Below are positions 43,170 to 54,899 of a stretch of DNA of 64,000 nucleotides, in pieces. The stretch covers positions 62,001 to 126,000 of the forward strand of contig CAUYUJ010005036.1 of NCBI GenBank assembly GCA_963575745.1. The letters are read 5' to 3'. Both the position numbers and the translations under genes were made by a program. The notes under the pieces are model-generated. The model worked only from the letters and a program-made list of their open reading frames with translations, was not told the origin of the DNA and made no database searches. The stretch comes from Prorocentrum cordatum. Taxonomy: Eukaryota > Sar > Dinophyceae > Prorocentrales > Prorocentraceae. Each line of letters begins with the position of its first letter. The first letter of the stretch is position 1.

Positions 43170-43454
43170 CACGAGAACAACTTCAACGAAGGCCCTGCGC
43201 GGCGCGCGAAGCACGGGAGGCGCTCCTCGCGCGAGAGGCGCGCGCAGTTAACGCACGCAGCGCATGCCTCCGGGCTTCGACCACGAAAGGGGGGAACGGG
43301 GCTGAACGCGTGGGCAGCGCGCTGCACGATGCGCTGGCTACACAGGCAGACGGCATCGGGCCGCAGCGATCCGTCTTTGGTTTTGTCTTGGCTTACACCT
43401 ATATGCCTCGCAGGCCCCTCCTCCAGCGGCGCGCCCAGCGGAAAAGGCAGAGGA

Positions 43455-43508
43455 GGCAGGCCTTCTCAGAAGGCTCGGAAAGCCTCCAGCCTTCTGAGAA
43501 GGCCTGCC
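43455..43508. repeat. Perfect 21-bp hairpin, 12-nt loop
   Basis: Arms 43455-43475 (starting GGCAGGCCTTCTC) and 43488-43508 are exact reverse complements; loop CGGAAAGCCTCC. A stable RNA hairpin if transcribed. Confidence 0.93.
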
Positions 43509-44289
43509 CCTGAGCATCTTTTGATCGATCCCCATTCCCTCTGACCGAATTATCCTCTCAGGTGGTGATGTTGTCTTCCTTGGGAATCCCAAGACCTATC
43601 CCAAGCTGGGGGCACCGACTCAGGGGGGAAACCTTGACTTGAAATCGGCGACACGCCGATAGATCGGCGGTGGGCCCCCGATGGCGCCACCGCGCATTCC
43701 TGGGCGGGGCGGCGCTGTCAGGCCCCTGTCGGCGACGACGACGCGTCTCCCCTGAGCCCCATGTATCCCCCCCCCCCTGACGTTGATCTCCTGAGGCGCG
43801 CGAGGGCCCAACGTCTCAGAAGAAGCGCCTCCACGGAGACCAGGCCCAGCCAGGCCACGGTCGACTCGCGGGAGCGAGAGGGGTCGGAAACGGATCGGGG
43901 CGCCAGCGAACCGTCCCGGATCGGGTCGGAAGCGGATCGCCGCGCCCTGCTCCGGCCGGCCCTGGCTCGTGCTGTTGAGTCGAGCCGACTCAAATCAAAT
44001 CGGAGTTGCGGCCCCAGCCGGCCAATCGAATCGCATCGGATCGGATCGTAAGCGGCCGTGCTCCGCGGCGCGCTGCGGCCCTGCCATTTGCCGTCGCCGG
44101 CACTGGGGCCGCCAGCCCCGCGCCTTCGCAGGTCCACAGCCTGGGGCGGGAACTCTTCGACGCAGCTGCGGGGCGCTGGCAACTCCGAGGGCCACAGAAG
44201 CCACCCTCTGGGCCACCTCACGTCGCAGAAGAATTGCAACATCGTGACCCGAACCCTCGGCCCAACCGCTCTGCTAGAGGCCTCCTAGA

Positions 44290-44490
44290 TGGGATCGGAG
44301 TAGATGGGGTCGTGGGATCGCGCCGCATCGCCGATGCATCGACGATGGATTGGCGATGCATCGGCGATGCACCGGCTTTGCATCGCCAACGTCGACGTGA
44401 AGCAAATCGGACTCCACATCGAGCCGCATCGGCGATGCATCGGCCATGCGGCGCGATTCTCCGACCCCATCTACTCCGACTGCGGCTGGG
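44290..44490. repeat. Inverted repeat with ~55-bp arms, CGATGCATCG-rich
   Basis: Left arm about 44293-44347 and right arm about 44425-44485, imperfect reverse complements sharing GGAGTAGATGGGGTCG and ATCGCGCCGCAT. The inner part has repeated GCGATGCATCGGC and a TTGGCGATGCA/TGCATCGCCAA hairpin. Both strands encode similar Met-His-Arg-Arg peptides because of the symmetry. Confidence 0.82.
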
Positions 44491-44569
44491 GGGCCTCGAT
44501 CTGTGGCATTTCTCGGGCCAGAAAAATCTGTGAGGGCCCCAGGGGCCACGCGGATTTCTTGGAGCGGCG

Positions 44570-44830
44570 TTGCTTCCCCCTGGCAGCGCCCTGCCGCCCC
44601 TGCTGCGCTCCGCGCACCCAGGGCCCAGCAAGGATCCAGGAGATCCGCACGGAGCCCAGGAGGGTTATGATTATGCAGCTGTTCTTCGATCAGAAGAAGA
44701 ATCCATATTACAGTGGGCACGCCAAATGAAGAAATTAGCCAGCCAACTGGTGCCCCAAGATCCGCCACCATGCCTGCAGCACGTTGAGGCGTGGAAGAAT
44801 GCCAACTGCTGTCTGAGAGGGTTTCCGTAG
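44570..44830 (+). CDS. Short coding-like fragment, uncertain
   Basis: The middle of this frame (Gly-Tyr-Asp-Tyr-Ala-Ala-Val-Leu-Arg-Ser-Glu-Glu-Glu-Ser-Ile-Leu-Gln-Trp) is protein-like for about 50 codons. No family recognised; no start preference. Confidence 0.2.
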   Translation: MLPPGSALPPLLRSAHPGPSKDPGDPHGAQEGYDYAAVLRSEEESILQWARQMKKLASQLVPQDPPPCLQHVEAWKNANCCLRGFP

Positions 44831-45039
44831 TGTTCTAAAGGACCCTCCCTCCTCGGGATGCGTCCAGCTGACTGAATCGCCGGTACTCCCGCGGTGTCCC
44901 TGGGCGGTCATGGCGCCTCCCTGAAGCTCTCCAAGGCTTCCACGACGGCCCTGGAAGCCCACCCAGGCCGCCGAGATGACCCAAGATGCCTCCACAACGG
45001 CCCGAGATGGTTCTAGGAGGGCTCAAGGTGGCTCGAAGA

Positions 45040-45500
45040 CGGTCCAAGAGGGCCCGAAGACGCCTCAAGAGGCCTCCAAGAGGCCTCCCAAGAGGACCTC
45101 AAAAAGCAACATTCATTGCTTTTCCATAGATTGTTGACGGATCTTGGCGTTCTCGCCTTTTCGGTTTTCCGACGCTCCAGAACCGACCAAGAGGCCCCCA
45201 AGACCACCCCAAAACGGCCCAAGAGGCCTTTAAGAGGGCGCCCCAAGACGGCCCAAGAGGCGCTCAAGAAGGCCACACGAGGGGTCCACGAGAAGGAACA
45301 CGAACCGAATATCCGAGCCTTCCGCGCCAAGAGATTCCCAGGAGACCCCAAGAGGCTCCAAGAGGCCCCCGAGAGGCCCCAAGAGGTCCCCAAGAGGTCC
45401 AAAAGAGGGCCCAAGAAGCTCCAAAACGGCTCCCAAGAGGCCTCCAAACTGCCTCCAAGACGCCCCCAGGAGGCCTCCCACGAGATCCCAACGGACATCC
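45040..45500. repeat. Minisatellite block, minus orientation
   Basis: CCAAGAGGCC family with a spacer near 45105-45165 (CATTCATTGC variant and TTCTCGCCTTTTCGG). Confidence 0.85.
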
Positions 45501-45559
45501 AACAAGCGTCATACCCACCACACAGGTACGGTGGCGAGACTTGCCGTAGGCAGCTGGAC

Positions 45560-46240
45560 AATTGCTTATCACCGAAGGGGCCGCAGAGGCTTTGGGCACC
45601 TTGCGATGATCAGGGTCGACGACGGACGTGCCGCGAGACATTATCATCGTGGCAGGCCCAGAGGTTGACACCAACACCAAAATCGGTGGTGTGCCTCCAC
45701 CGAGGAGAGATGATCCCGATCTCGGCGATGGTAGTAATACTCTGGCTTCCTAGGCCGCCGAAATATTGCCACCAACACCGAAATCTATGATCATCCCCTG
45801 GTGGGCGCACCCCCCTGTTTTGGCGTTGGTGCCCCTTTCGAAGCCTCCACCATAGCAAGATTTCTGATCACACGTGCGTGCTGTAGTGCCCGCCGCTGTC
45901 GTCGAGCGGCCCCGCCGCGGCGGAAGGCGAGCCCGGCCGCCACTCCGGCGGCGCGACAACCTGTCTCTGGGTGATCGTCGGGTGCGTTGTGCGTGCGAGT
46001 GGGCGCGGGGCGAGGAGGAAGAGGAGAAGGAGGAGGAGAAGGAGGAGGAGGAGCAGGAAGAGGAGGAGGAGGAGGAGGAGGAGGAGGAGGAGGAGGAGGA
46101 GGAGGGAGGAGGAGGATTAGCAGGATGAGAGGGAGGAGGAGGAGGGGGAGGAGCAGGATGAGGAGGAGGAGCAGGAGCAGGAGGAGCAGGAGCAGGAGGA
46201 GGAGGAGCAGGAGGAGGAGGAGGAGGAGGAGCGCCACTGC
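45560..46240. repeat. ~115-bp imperfect duplication, then GGA tract
   Basis: CACCAACACCAAAATCGG (about 45670) and CACCAACACCGAAATCT (about 45772) mark a diverged repeat. 46010-46235 is a GGA/AGG tract with GCA interruptions. No gene. Confidence 0.7.
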
Positions 46241-46829
46241 CACAAGAGGAAGGCGGACAAGAGAGCATACGAGAAGAAAGCCCGTCCAGGGGCGAGAGAA
46301 ATCCGCACCCCCTCGAGGGGGCCTTTCGGACGAGAGGCACGGGAGGCCGAAGAGAGGCAGCGCCGGTCCCTGGGGGCGGCCAAGGCGCGGTCCTCTCTCC
46401 TGACGCGTCCCGCGGCTCACACCCACGTCAGCAGGCGAATCGGGAAGTTATCGGATGACAGAGCGAAGCGGCCTTTCGGGATCGTCGTGGCGGCGCCGGC
46501 CTCCCCAGGTGAGAAAATGGCGATCCCTGGCGGCCCAAGGAGCGTCCTGGCGGCTGAAGAGGTTCTTGGATGTACTCGGCGACAGCGGGCGAGCGGCGCA
46601 ACAGCCGAGCCACACCGAGCACGCGCGGCGCTCGAGAACCTCTCTCCACGAAGGCTGCCACGATGTCGGTAGAGCTGATAGCACGAGCAGGCCAGGTCGT
46701 GGAAAAGAGCGGTGGACCAGCTGGGGCGGGGGAAGGGGAAGGGAGCGAAACAGCGACGAGCAAGACCAAGGCAATAGACAGACGAGGAAGGAAGACAAGG
46801 AAGAAGCGGAAAGAGGGAGAGGCACATCG

Positions 46830-48430
46830 AATCACACTTCATTTAGATGACGTCTATCGCTCTTCGGAAGTCCACAAAATAGACACGGCCGAATGGGGTC
46901 CGAGAAGCGCCCTCAGCAACACCATCCATTGACGAGTGTGTGAAGGGTGGAAGCCAGCACACAAGGATGAGCTTGCTGGGCGATGCCGACGAACGAAGCT
47001 ACAAGGCGCTGCAGGAAATTGTCAGTGCGCGGCACGTACTTTCGGCTGCGCTTCCAAAGGGTGCTAGAGGCAAGGATGCCTTCGGCCGCCTTGAGCACCG
47101 CAGTGGTAGCCTTTTGGATCCCACGGGCGTGGTCGGCGGGCACCCCAAGAATGCTGGTCAGCTGCGTCAGCGCGGAGCACGTATGCTGGAAAACTGGGGC
47201 CTGCAACCAAACATCATGACGATAGGCGATGCCACAATCATCGTCGTCGGCGATGGACGCCAAGAGGCCCCAAACGCGAAGGGGGGCGGGGGAAGACGCC
47301 GCGCCGCGGCGCTGCGCGGCGCGACTTTCCCGCCACCGCTGACGAGCCTCGACGGGGAGGCCGAGCGGGGCCTGGCCATCGCTCGGACGTCCAGTTCCTG
47401 TGTTTTGTTCGGTTTCGTGCGTGGTTTTTTCGCCAAATGATCAAGGATGCTCCTCGATGGTCCTCGCCGACGGAAACATGCACACGTCCGAGCGATGCCA
47501 AGTGGACAAGAGAGCCGAGGTCGGACGAGAACGCACTACGGGGGGCAGCGCGCAGAGTCTGGAGGCCTGGCGCCTCGAGCTGGAACGTCCGACCGTTAGG
47601 CCTGTAGACTTGCCCAACATGCAGGAGGGTCGAGAAAACTAACACGTTGTATCGAACCGAGCTACGGGTTGACCCTAGCACCAAGCAGCGAATCTGGCGA
47701 GCACGAGAGGTACGTCGTGCTAGGCCCAAGCCAGCTGTACTGGCCGCCGTCAAAGCCCCATGGAGAGACCGAGGTACTGGCCACACGAGCCGAGGATGCA
47801 AGCCTTGAGCGACAGCCCACGAAGATGCAAGTGAGCCTCGAACTCGGCCCGAGAGGGGCAGTCAAGCATGACGACGTGACTGCCCTTAACCTTCAGAAAC
47901 AAGCCGCCGCTTTGGCGGCGATAACAAACACAGGGATACTACAGACGAAGCCGTCATATACATCAACACCGCCGATCCCGACGTCGTCGGCGAAAGCCCC
48001 AGGAACGGCGAGGCCCCTCGGGAGCCTGGAACCAAGCAGCCTGAGGATCGGGTCGAAAGCCAAAGCAGAACTACTACCGCTTAGAGGGCAGCCCTGTTTA
48101 ATGCCCCTAGCGGCCCCAAGACCGACCCCAACGTCCCCGAGAGCCGAAACCTGAATCCAGATCCTATGATACAGGGCGTTCACGGCTTGACGATACCCTC
48201 GGGGAACATCCAGAATCAGAAACACCCAGAAAGCGGCGCGAATGTCATAGAACACGAAGCCAGCTCGAGCGAACCCGCGCTGGGCGAACCACGACAGGAC
48301 CCTCCCGTCGAGCTCCACAATATTACAAGTGCCGGGCCTTTTGGGAATAAAGCCCCGCTGCCAGTCTACCACGGGCACCTGGCAAGCATACCAAAGAGTT
48401 ATTTTGAGAGCAATCGAAACCATCTTGTTC
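46830..48430 (-). mobile_element. Second LINE fragment (RT to C-terminus)
   Basis: Minus strand: RT core at 48423-47893, then post-RT sequence in other frames (47801-47660, with a Tyr-Asn-x-Leu-Val-Phe segment and a Glu-x-x-x-Leu-x-x-Leu helix), and a C-terminal Cys-Leu-Phe-Cys-Gly...Asp-Arg-Arg-His knuckle remnant near 46885-46850. The endonuclease and ORF1 are missing: the element is 5' truncated at a GGA-containing sequence. Related to, but clearly diverged from, the LINE at 2880-7930. Confidence 0.82.
47893..48423 (-). pseudogene. LINE reverse transcriptase fragment
   Basis: Motifs: Gln-Arg-Gly-Phe-Ile-Pro-Lys near 48365, Val-Phe-Tyr-Asp-Ile-Arg-Ala-Ala-Phe (motif A, Asp kept), Ile-Lys-Gln-Gly-Cys-Pro-Leu-Ser-Gly (motif B, canonical) near 48090, and Phe-Ala-Asp-Asp-Val-Gly (motif C) near 47979-47997. 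It stops soon after motif C. The coding continues in another frame, so it is broken. Confidence 0.88.
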
Positions 48431-48439
48431 GCCGAAGGA

Positions 48440-48640
48440 GGAGGAAGAGGAGGATCACCAGCGTAATCTAAGACGCATCAGCGATGTTGCAATAAACCCT
48501 CACTACAAATTCCCTCTTCACGGGTCACTGCAAAAATTGTTTTTCATAGCGGGAAATGCCCCCTTGGAAGACAACCGTCTGAGAATCCTCAATCGTGCCA
48601 AAACATCACTCCTGACAACTTTAAATCCGAGGACCGATTC
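48440..48640 (+). repeat. Dispersed repeat, copy 1
   Basis: Begins after GGA with GGATCA, then CGATGTTG, CCCTCTTCAC, TTGGAAGACAACC and GTGCCAAAACAT. The same order of blocks occurs at 54900-55090. Confidence 0.75.
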
Positions 48641-50815
48641 GGGCACCCCTGAAACGCTCTCGGCGAAGCGCCTGGGGCGAGAAAACATGCAAGGACCTAT
48701 GAGAATCTCAGAAAACCATCCCGAGGTTCTCGGCCTCCGGTGGTGAGCTCTATCCGAACATCATCCGACGATGTGTTTTTTTGTTGCCATGCGCATTAAG
48801 ACAGTCGCCCCTCAAAGGGAATTCTAAAATCACGGGTCCGCTGTTGATGGCCCGGGGGCCCGACAACGGCTCCCACGAGGCCGAAATGAATGATAAAACC
48901 ACGGGATTTAATAATCATACCCTCTGAGATCGGGGCGGTCGGGCCATCCATCGGGCCACCGGCGGCGCTTCGGGACGATCCCACCCACCCCAGAACGCTT
49001 TCGGTGAGGCGCAGCTACTGACATGCACCCCAAGGCGGGAAAACCGACCGGAGCTGACGGAAAAACATCCAGAAAACATTGTCGGGTGGCGGGGAGACCA
49101 GCCGCGCCTGCGAGAAGGAGGAGGGGAGGCGAGAAACGCCCAGGGGCGGAGAAAGGAAGAGAAGGGAGGAGGAAGCTGGGGAGGAATATGGGGAGGAGGA
49201 GGAGGATTCTGAGACGACACTCTTTCTGCAGGGATGGACGGTCCCCACCTGGCTGGGTTTTGAAGAGCAAGGAGCAAGGGTCGCCCCAGCGAGGGGTCAC
49301 CCCAGCGAGGGGGGACCGCACCGAAGCTCGCCCCAGCGAGGGGTCACCCCACGGCCTCTCGTCTGGCTTTCGCTCCATGGCTCGCCGGCGCCCCTCCGAC
49401 GGGGAATCCACTGGCGGGCACTCTGGCCGGTGACCCGGCGAACCCAGGCCTCCGCGGGGAGGGGAGGGGAGGGGAGGGGAGGGGAGGGGAGGCGAGGGGA
49501 GGGGAGGCGAGGGGAGGGGAGGGGAGGCGAGGGGAGGGGAGAGGCCTCCCAAAAGACCCGCCAGCGAGTGCCCCTTGCGGTGCCGCCGAGCTCGGGCCTC
49601 CGGCGGTCGACGGGGGCGACCTTGGCGACCCCAGAATTCGCTGCTTCGGCGAGGCGCCGCTGCCGGAGCGCAGGCCCGAGGCGGGCAGGCCGCCCAGAAG
49701 CCACGACCACGCCCCAGAAATGCCCGGGAAGGTCGCCAGAGATGTGGGCACGGGTGCATGCCCAGACCCCCGACGGCGCGATTTTCTTGGCCAACGCCCA
49801 CCACCGGAGGTCTCGACCCAATCCCCGGGGCCAGCTTCTCAACCCGAGGAGTTTTTGTTGACGGTCCCGAGGCCCAGCGAGAGCCTCCGGAGGCCGATGA
49901 TAGCAAAACACCGCCCGTCGTGAGTTCTTCCACCCGCGGCCTCAGAAGTCCCGACCGCATCTGCGTTTGAGGGCCCCAGGGCCCCAGAGGCCGAAATCGA
50001 GGAATAACGCCAAGAACGTCGTCGGAGATCTGGGTCTGGGCACAGAGGTTCGTGTATCAGCAGCTCCGAAGGGTGTGGCTTGCAGAGGGTATGGACTGCC
50101 ACCTGCAGCCTGGGGGGGGCACCCTGGAAGCGGGCGAGGACCTCGACGGAGCTCTCCGCCGCGGCCCGAGACGACCCGACGAGGACAATGTCGTGCCCCC
50201 CAGGCCCCAACGGTGCCGATCGCAAATCACACCCTGGCGTAACCATACCGTCAACCCGTATCATTATGAATGCAAGGGCCTTGGAAGGCCATGCCGGCAC
50301 TCTGCGAGTCGGGCGCGGACAGCGAAAGTGGCCAAGGACGGGCCGAGGAGGCGAGGATGCAAGGGTACCCTCCAAGCCGGTGCAAACGGGGCGTTAGTAA
50401 ACGGGGCGGTAGCTAAGCGGCCATTTCAAGCGAGAACGGGGTGGCAGGGCAGGTATACCTCGCAAAAGTGCGTGATAAATCGGGACGACAAAAACGTCGA
50501 CACATCATCACAACTCTGGGCGGGGGGGTTCACCTCGATCTTGCGCGCAGCAAATCAGCTTTTTGAAAACACCCTTGGCAACGGGCCCGTTTACCAACGC
50601 CCCGTTTGCAGGGGCTTGAGCCCTTGGGAAGGTTGCCCATCCTCAATATACGGGTTGACTGTAAGTACCCTCTGTAGGCGAGGTGTGGGCGCCGCGCCCT
50701 CCGTGCAGACAGAGGGGCGGCGGCCGCTCGCCTCGCCCACAGCGACTCGCCCGCGGGCTCGCCTGCGCCGCCCTCCGCGCCTTCCGCCTGCGGCGGCGCC
50801 TCGCCCGAAGCGCTG
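48640..50815. other. No gene supported; GGGGA array and short repeats
   Basis: 49270-49350 has four copies of CACCCCAGCGAGGGG-type units. 49440-49545 is a GGGGA/GGCGA pentamer array. 48970-49015 matches 25745-25800. Long frames around 49840-50840 on both strands show no family motif and mirror each other's composition, so I call none. Confidence 0.6.
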
Positions 50816-51175
50816 CGGGAGAGGAGGAGGAGGAGGAGGATGATGATGAGGAGGAGGAGGAGGAGGAGGAGGAGGAGGAGGAGGATAGAGGAGGAGAAGA
50901 GGAGGAGGGAGGAGGAGGAGGGGAGGAGGAGGGGAGGAGGAGGAGGAGAGAGGAGGAGGAGGAGGAGGATGGGGGAGGAGGGGGGAGGAGGAGCAAGGCA
51001 TGAACGATTCTTGCCCCGGTGCCGGTGCCGGTGCCGGTGCCGGTGCCGGTGCCGGTGCCGGTGCCGGTGCCGGTGCCGGTGCCGGTGCTGGTGCCGGTGC
51101 CGGTGCCGGTGCCGGTGCCTGTGCTGGTGGCCGGTGCCGGTGCCGGTGCCGTGGCTGGTGCTGGTGCGGGTTCTT
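50815..51175. repeat. GGA tract followed by GGTGCC hexamer array
   Basis: 50820-50990 GGA-type. 51010-51170 near-perfect GGTGCC units. The hexamer array recurs at 54475-54865. Confidence 0.95.
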
Positions 51176-51239
51176 GTTTTCCCAGAACATCCTCTCCTTC
51201 TCCCTCCCGCCTCCCGCGTCCCAGCAGTGCCCCTCCCGC

Positions 51240-51985
51240 CCCTCCAGGGAGGCCCCGCCTGAGCGAGGAGGGTAACAGAAACCCATACTATTTACATAGT
51301 TTCGTGCCCTTCCCACCTCTCCAGGGAGGCCCCGCCTGAGCGAGGAGGGTATCCCACCCCTCCAGCAGGGAGGCCCCGCCTGACTGAGCAAGGAGGGTAT
51401 CGGAAACCCATACTATTTACATGGTTTCGTGCCCCTCCCACCCCTCCAGGGAGGCCCCGTCTGAGCGAGGAGGGTATCGGAAACCCATATTATTTACATG
51501 GTTTCGTGCCCCTCCCTCCCCTCCAGGGAGGCCCCGCCTGAGCGAGGAGGGATTCGGGAACCCGTACTATTTACATGGTTTCGTGCCCTTCCCACCTCTC
51601 CATGGAGGCCCTGCCTGAGCGAGGAGGGCTTCGGAAATTAATACAGATTACATGGTTTCGTGCTCCTCCCACCCCTCCAGGCAGGCCCCGCCTGAGCGAG
51701 GAGGGTATCGGAAACCCATACTATTTACATGGTTTCGTGCCCTTCCCACCTCTCCAAGGAGGCCCCGCCTGAGCGAGGAGGGTATCGGAAACCCATGCTA
51801 TTTACATGGTTTCGTGCCCCTCCCACCCCTCCAAGGAGGCCCCGCCTGAGCGAGGAGGGTATCGGAAACCCATGCTATTTACATGGTTTCGTGCCCCTAC
51901 CACCTCTCCAGGGAGGCCCCGTCTGAGCGAGGAGGGTATCGGAAACCCACACTATTTAGATGGTTTCGTGCCCCTCCCACTGACA
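51240..51985. repeat. 77-bp tandem array, ~9 copies, with relics to 52890
   Basis: Units contain CATGGTTTCGTGCCCCTCCC, GCCTGAGCGAGGAGGGTATC and GGAAACCCATACTATTTA; the repeat step is 77 bp. Diverged units reappear on the far side of the GAT tract (about 52760-52890), so that tract grew inside or between units. Confidence 0.93.
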
Positions 51986-52079
51986 TGGGTGAGGAGGAGG
52001 GGAGAACATTACCTATCCATCTCACGTCCTACTCCTCCCACTGAGGAGGGTGAGGAGGAGGGGGAGTTCTGCGATGAGG

Positions 52080-52760
52080 AAGGCTCCATCATGATGATGG
52101 TGATGACGATGGTTATACTGCTGTTCACGATGACGATGACGACGGCGATAATGGTGATGGACGATGACGATGGCGATAACGGTGATTATGATGATGCGGA
52201 TGATGATGACGATGATGATGATGACGATGACGATGATGACAACGATGGCGACGACGACGAGGATGATGATGCAGATGCTGGTGATGATGAAGACGATGGT
52301 GCTGCTGATGCTGACGTTGCTGGTGCTGTTGATGATGATGACGAAGATGATGCTGATGATCATGACGCCCACGATGATGCGGACGATGATGATGCCAAGG
52401 ACGGTGATGGTGATGGTGATGACGATGCTGATGATGATGATGACGATGGTGGCGACGACGATGATGATGATGATGATGACGATGACGCTGGCGATGATGA
52501 TGATGCGGAAGATGATGATGAAGATGATGCTGATGGCTACGAAGACGCCGATGATGCTGACGATGATGATGATGATGTTGATACTGATGATGATGATGAT
52601 GATGACAATGATGCTGATGATGACGACGACGACAGGGTGACGACGATGCTGCTGATGATGCTGATGATGACGACGGTGATGCTGGTGATGATGATGATGA
52701 TGATGATGCCGAGGATGAGAAGGACGAGGAGGAGCAGGACGAGGAGGAGGAGGAGGAGGA
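52080..52760. repeat. GAT/GAC trinucleotide tract
   Basis: 680 bp of GATGATGACGAT with GCT/GGT variants; the poly-Asp frame is not a credible gene. Confidence 0.95.
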
Positions 52761-52899
52761 CTCGCTTGAACGAGGAGGGCCGCGGACAGCATTACTCTTT
52801 ACCAGGTTTCGTAGGCCTCCCCCCTTCCAGCGGGGACCCGCCAGAGCGAAGAGGGTATCAACAACCCGTACTAGTTACAAGGCTTCGTTTCCTGAGCAC

Positions 52900-54110
52900 C
52901 TGTCCTCCCTCCTCCTTTCTTTCGTCTGCCCTTTCGTGCGTACTTACTCGTTCGATGAGCTTCTCCTTCGTGTTGATGTTGTCGTACCCCATGGGTCCCA
53001 CGAAACTGTTAATATTTTTTATGTGGGGAACTGCGTTTGCATAATTTTACCATTGATTGGACTGCAATCGATTCCACTGGGTTTGCACTTGATTGGCTTG
53101 CAACCGATTGGATTGCAACCGCTGGGGGGGCGCACCGGGCAGCGACGAGGAGGCGGCGACGGGACGGTGACGGCGACGAGCAAGGAACCGCCAGACCGAC
53201 CCTCAGGCCAAGACGACGGGCGGCGACGACGCAGCAAGGGGGGGCGACGGCAAGGACGGAAAAACCAGACCGCCCCTCAAGCCCAGACGACGACGGGCGG
53301 CGACAGGGCGGCAACGGCGAGGAGGAGAGAGCCGCCAGACCGCCCCTCAGACGACCCAGCTAATACTAGGAAAGAAGAGAGAAGGCCCCCTAAGTGCAAG
53401 CACTGTTTGGGAAATGTCAGGATGTTCAATGTCAATGATGTTTTTCATCCGGTGCCAGTGCTGGCGCCGGCGCCGGTGCCGGTGCCGGTGCCAGGGCTGG
53501 TGCCGGTGCCTCTTGGGGGCCTCTCGGGGGCGAGGGCTCGAAATGCCCGTTCGGGTTCACCGTTTGGGCCACCTCTCAATCCTAAGCCCTCCTATTCCTC
53601 ACCGTTCCTCCGCTCCCCTTCCACGCCTTCCGCACCTCCTCCACAATCCTCCCACCACCCCCCTCCTGGCTCCTCACATCCTTCCCCACGTATTCGCACT
53701 CCTCCCAACTCATCTGCGTTCCTCCGAGTCCTCGCTCATCCTCACTCTCTCCGCTCTTCCGCGATCCCCCGCACTCCGCCTCATTTTTCCGCTTTCTTCC
53801 GCGCTCGCTCTACCACCCCATGGTTCATCAACAACCCAGTGCACGCCGCGCGCCCCCTCCCATTCCTGTTCACGGCTCCTCCTCCACACTCCCCTCATCT
53901 TCTCCGCGTTTTTTCCCCCGACGATTCCGCAGTCTCCGCGCTCCCCCTGAATCTCTCGTGTGATTCCAAAGCGTTTCGGTTTGTGATTCTCCTCAACTCC
54001 CCCCAATTCGCCCGTTTATCATGCTCATTGTTTCTGCACTCCTTCCAACTCCGCTGAATTCCAATCCCATCCTCCACGTTATTCCACATTCTCCTGTCCC
54101 GACTCCCCCC
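52900..54110. repeat. Short repeats and pyrimidine-rich stretch
   Basis: 53130-53350 has three ~70-bp units on CCAGACCGCCCCTCA and GACGACGGGCGGCGA. 53460-53515 is a short GGTGCC array. 53560-54060 is C/T-rich on the plus strand (CTCCTC, CCGCACTCC). No gene. Confidence 0.75.
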
Positions 54111-54117
54111 CGTATGC

Positions 54118-54450
54118 CGTGTCTATTTTTGCCACACCGTGTCTATTTGTTTCGGGCTCCTTTTGCGCGTATATTCGTCGCGTGACTATTCGTGTCTAAT
54201 CATGTCTATTCGTGTCTATTTATGAGCCGTGTCTATTATCGTGTCTATTTATGACGTTCGTGTCTATTTTTGATCCACTTTCGTGTCTATGTTCAATGAA
54301 TTCGTGTCTATTTCAAAGAAGTGTCTATTCGTGACTATTTTTCTTATACAAAACCATATGTTTTACATTGCGCGCAGCGCGAATTTATAGACACGAATAG
54401 AAATAGAAACTGTGAAACAATATCACGCAAAACGAAAGCGAAAATAGACA
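54118..54450 (+). repeat. Cluster of GTGTCTATT motifs in an AT-rich island
   Basis: Thirteen copies or one-base variants of GTGTCTATT between 54118 and 54340 at irregular 9-40-bp spacing, then reverse-complement copies (AATAGACA type) near 54386 and 54442. The irregular spacing differs from the regular arrays elsewhere. Function unknown. Confidence 0.88.
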
Positions 54451-54474
54451 ACCCGTCTTGTAGGCTAGGGGTTG

Positions 54475-54865
54475 CGGGTGCGGGTGCCAGTGCCGGTGCT
54501 GGAGCCGGCGACGGCGACGGCGCTGGTGCCCGTGCCGGTGCCGGTGCCAAGGCGCCGCTGGCGCAAGCGCCTGTGCTGGTGCCGGTGCCCGTGCCGGTGC
54601 CGGTGCCGGTGCCGGTGCCGGTGCCAGTGCCGGTGCTGGTGCCGGTGCCGGTGCCGGTGCCGGTGCCGGTGCCGGTGCTGGTGCCGGTGCCGGTGCCGGT
54701 GCCGGTGCTGGTGCCGGTGCCGGTGCCGGTGCCGGTGCCGGTGCCGGTGCCGGTGCCGGCGCCAGTGCCGGTGCCGGTGCTGGTGCCGGTGCCGGTGCCG
54801 GTGCCGGTGCCGGTGCCGGTGCCGGTGCCGCGCTGCCGGTGCTGGTGCCGGTGCCGGTGGGCGAG
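54475..54865. repeat. GGTGCC hexamer array
   Basis: Near-perfect GGTGCC with CTGGTGCC variants. It gives open frames on both strands (Val-Pro, Ala-Pro and Cys-Arg repeats) that are not genes. Confidence 0.95.
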
Positions 54866-54899
54866 AATCGTTCTATAGTGGGAGGAGCAGGAGTAGCAG

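Noticed and set aside
49839-50843. Opposing ORFs of 178 and 263 residues
   Set aside because: No family motif, overlapping on both strands, composition-driven.
51806-53044. 412-residue ORF with poly-Asp
   Set aside because: 77-bp array plus GAT tract; no independent coding signal.
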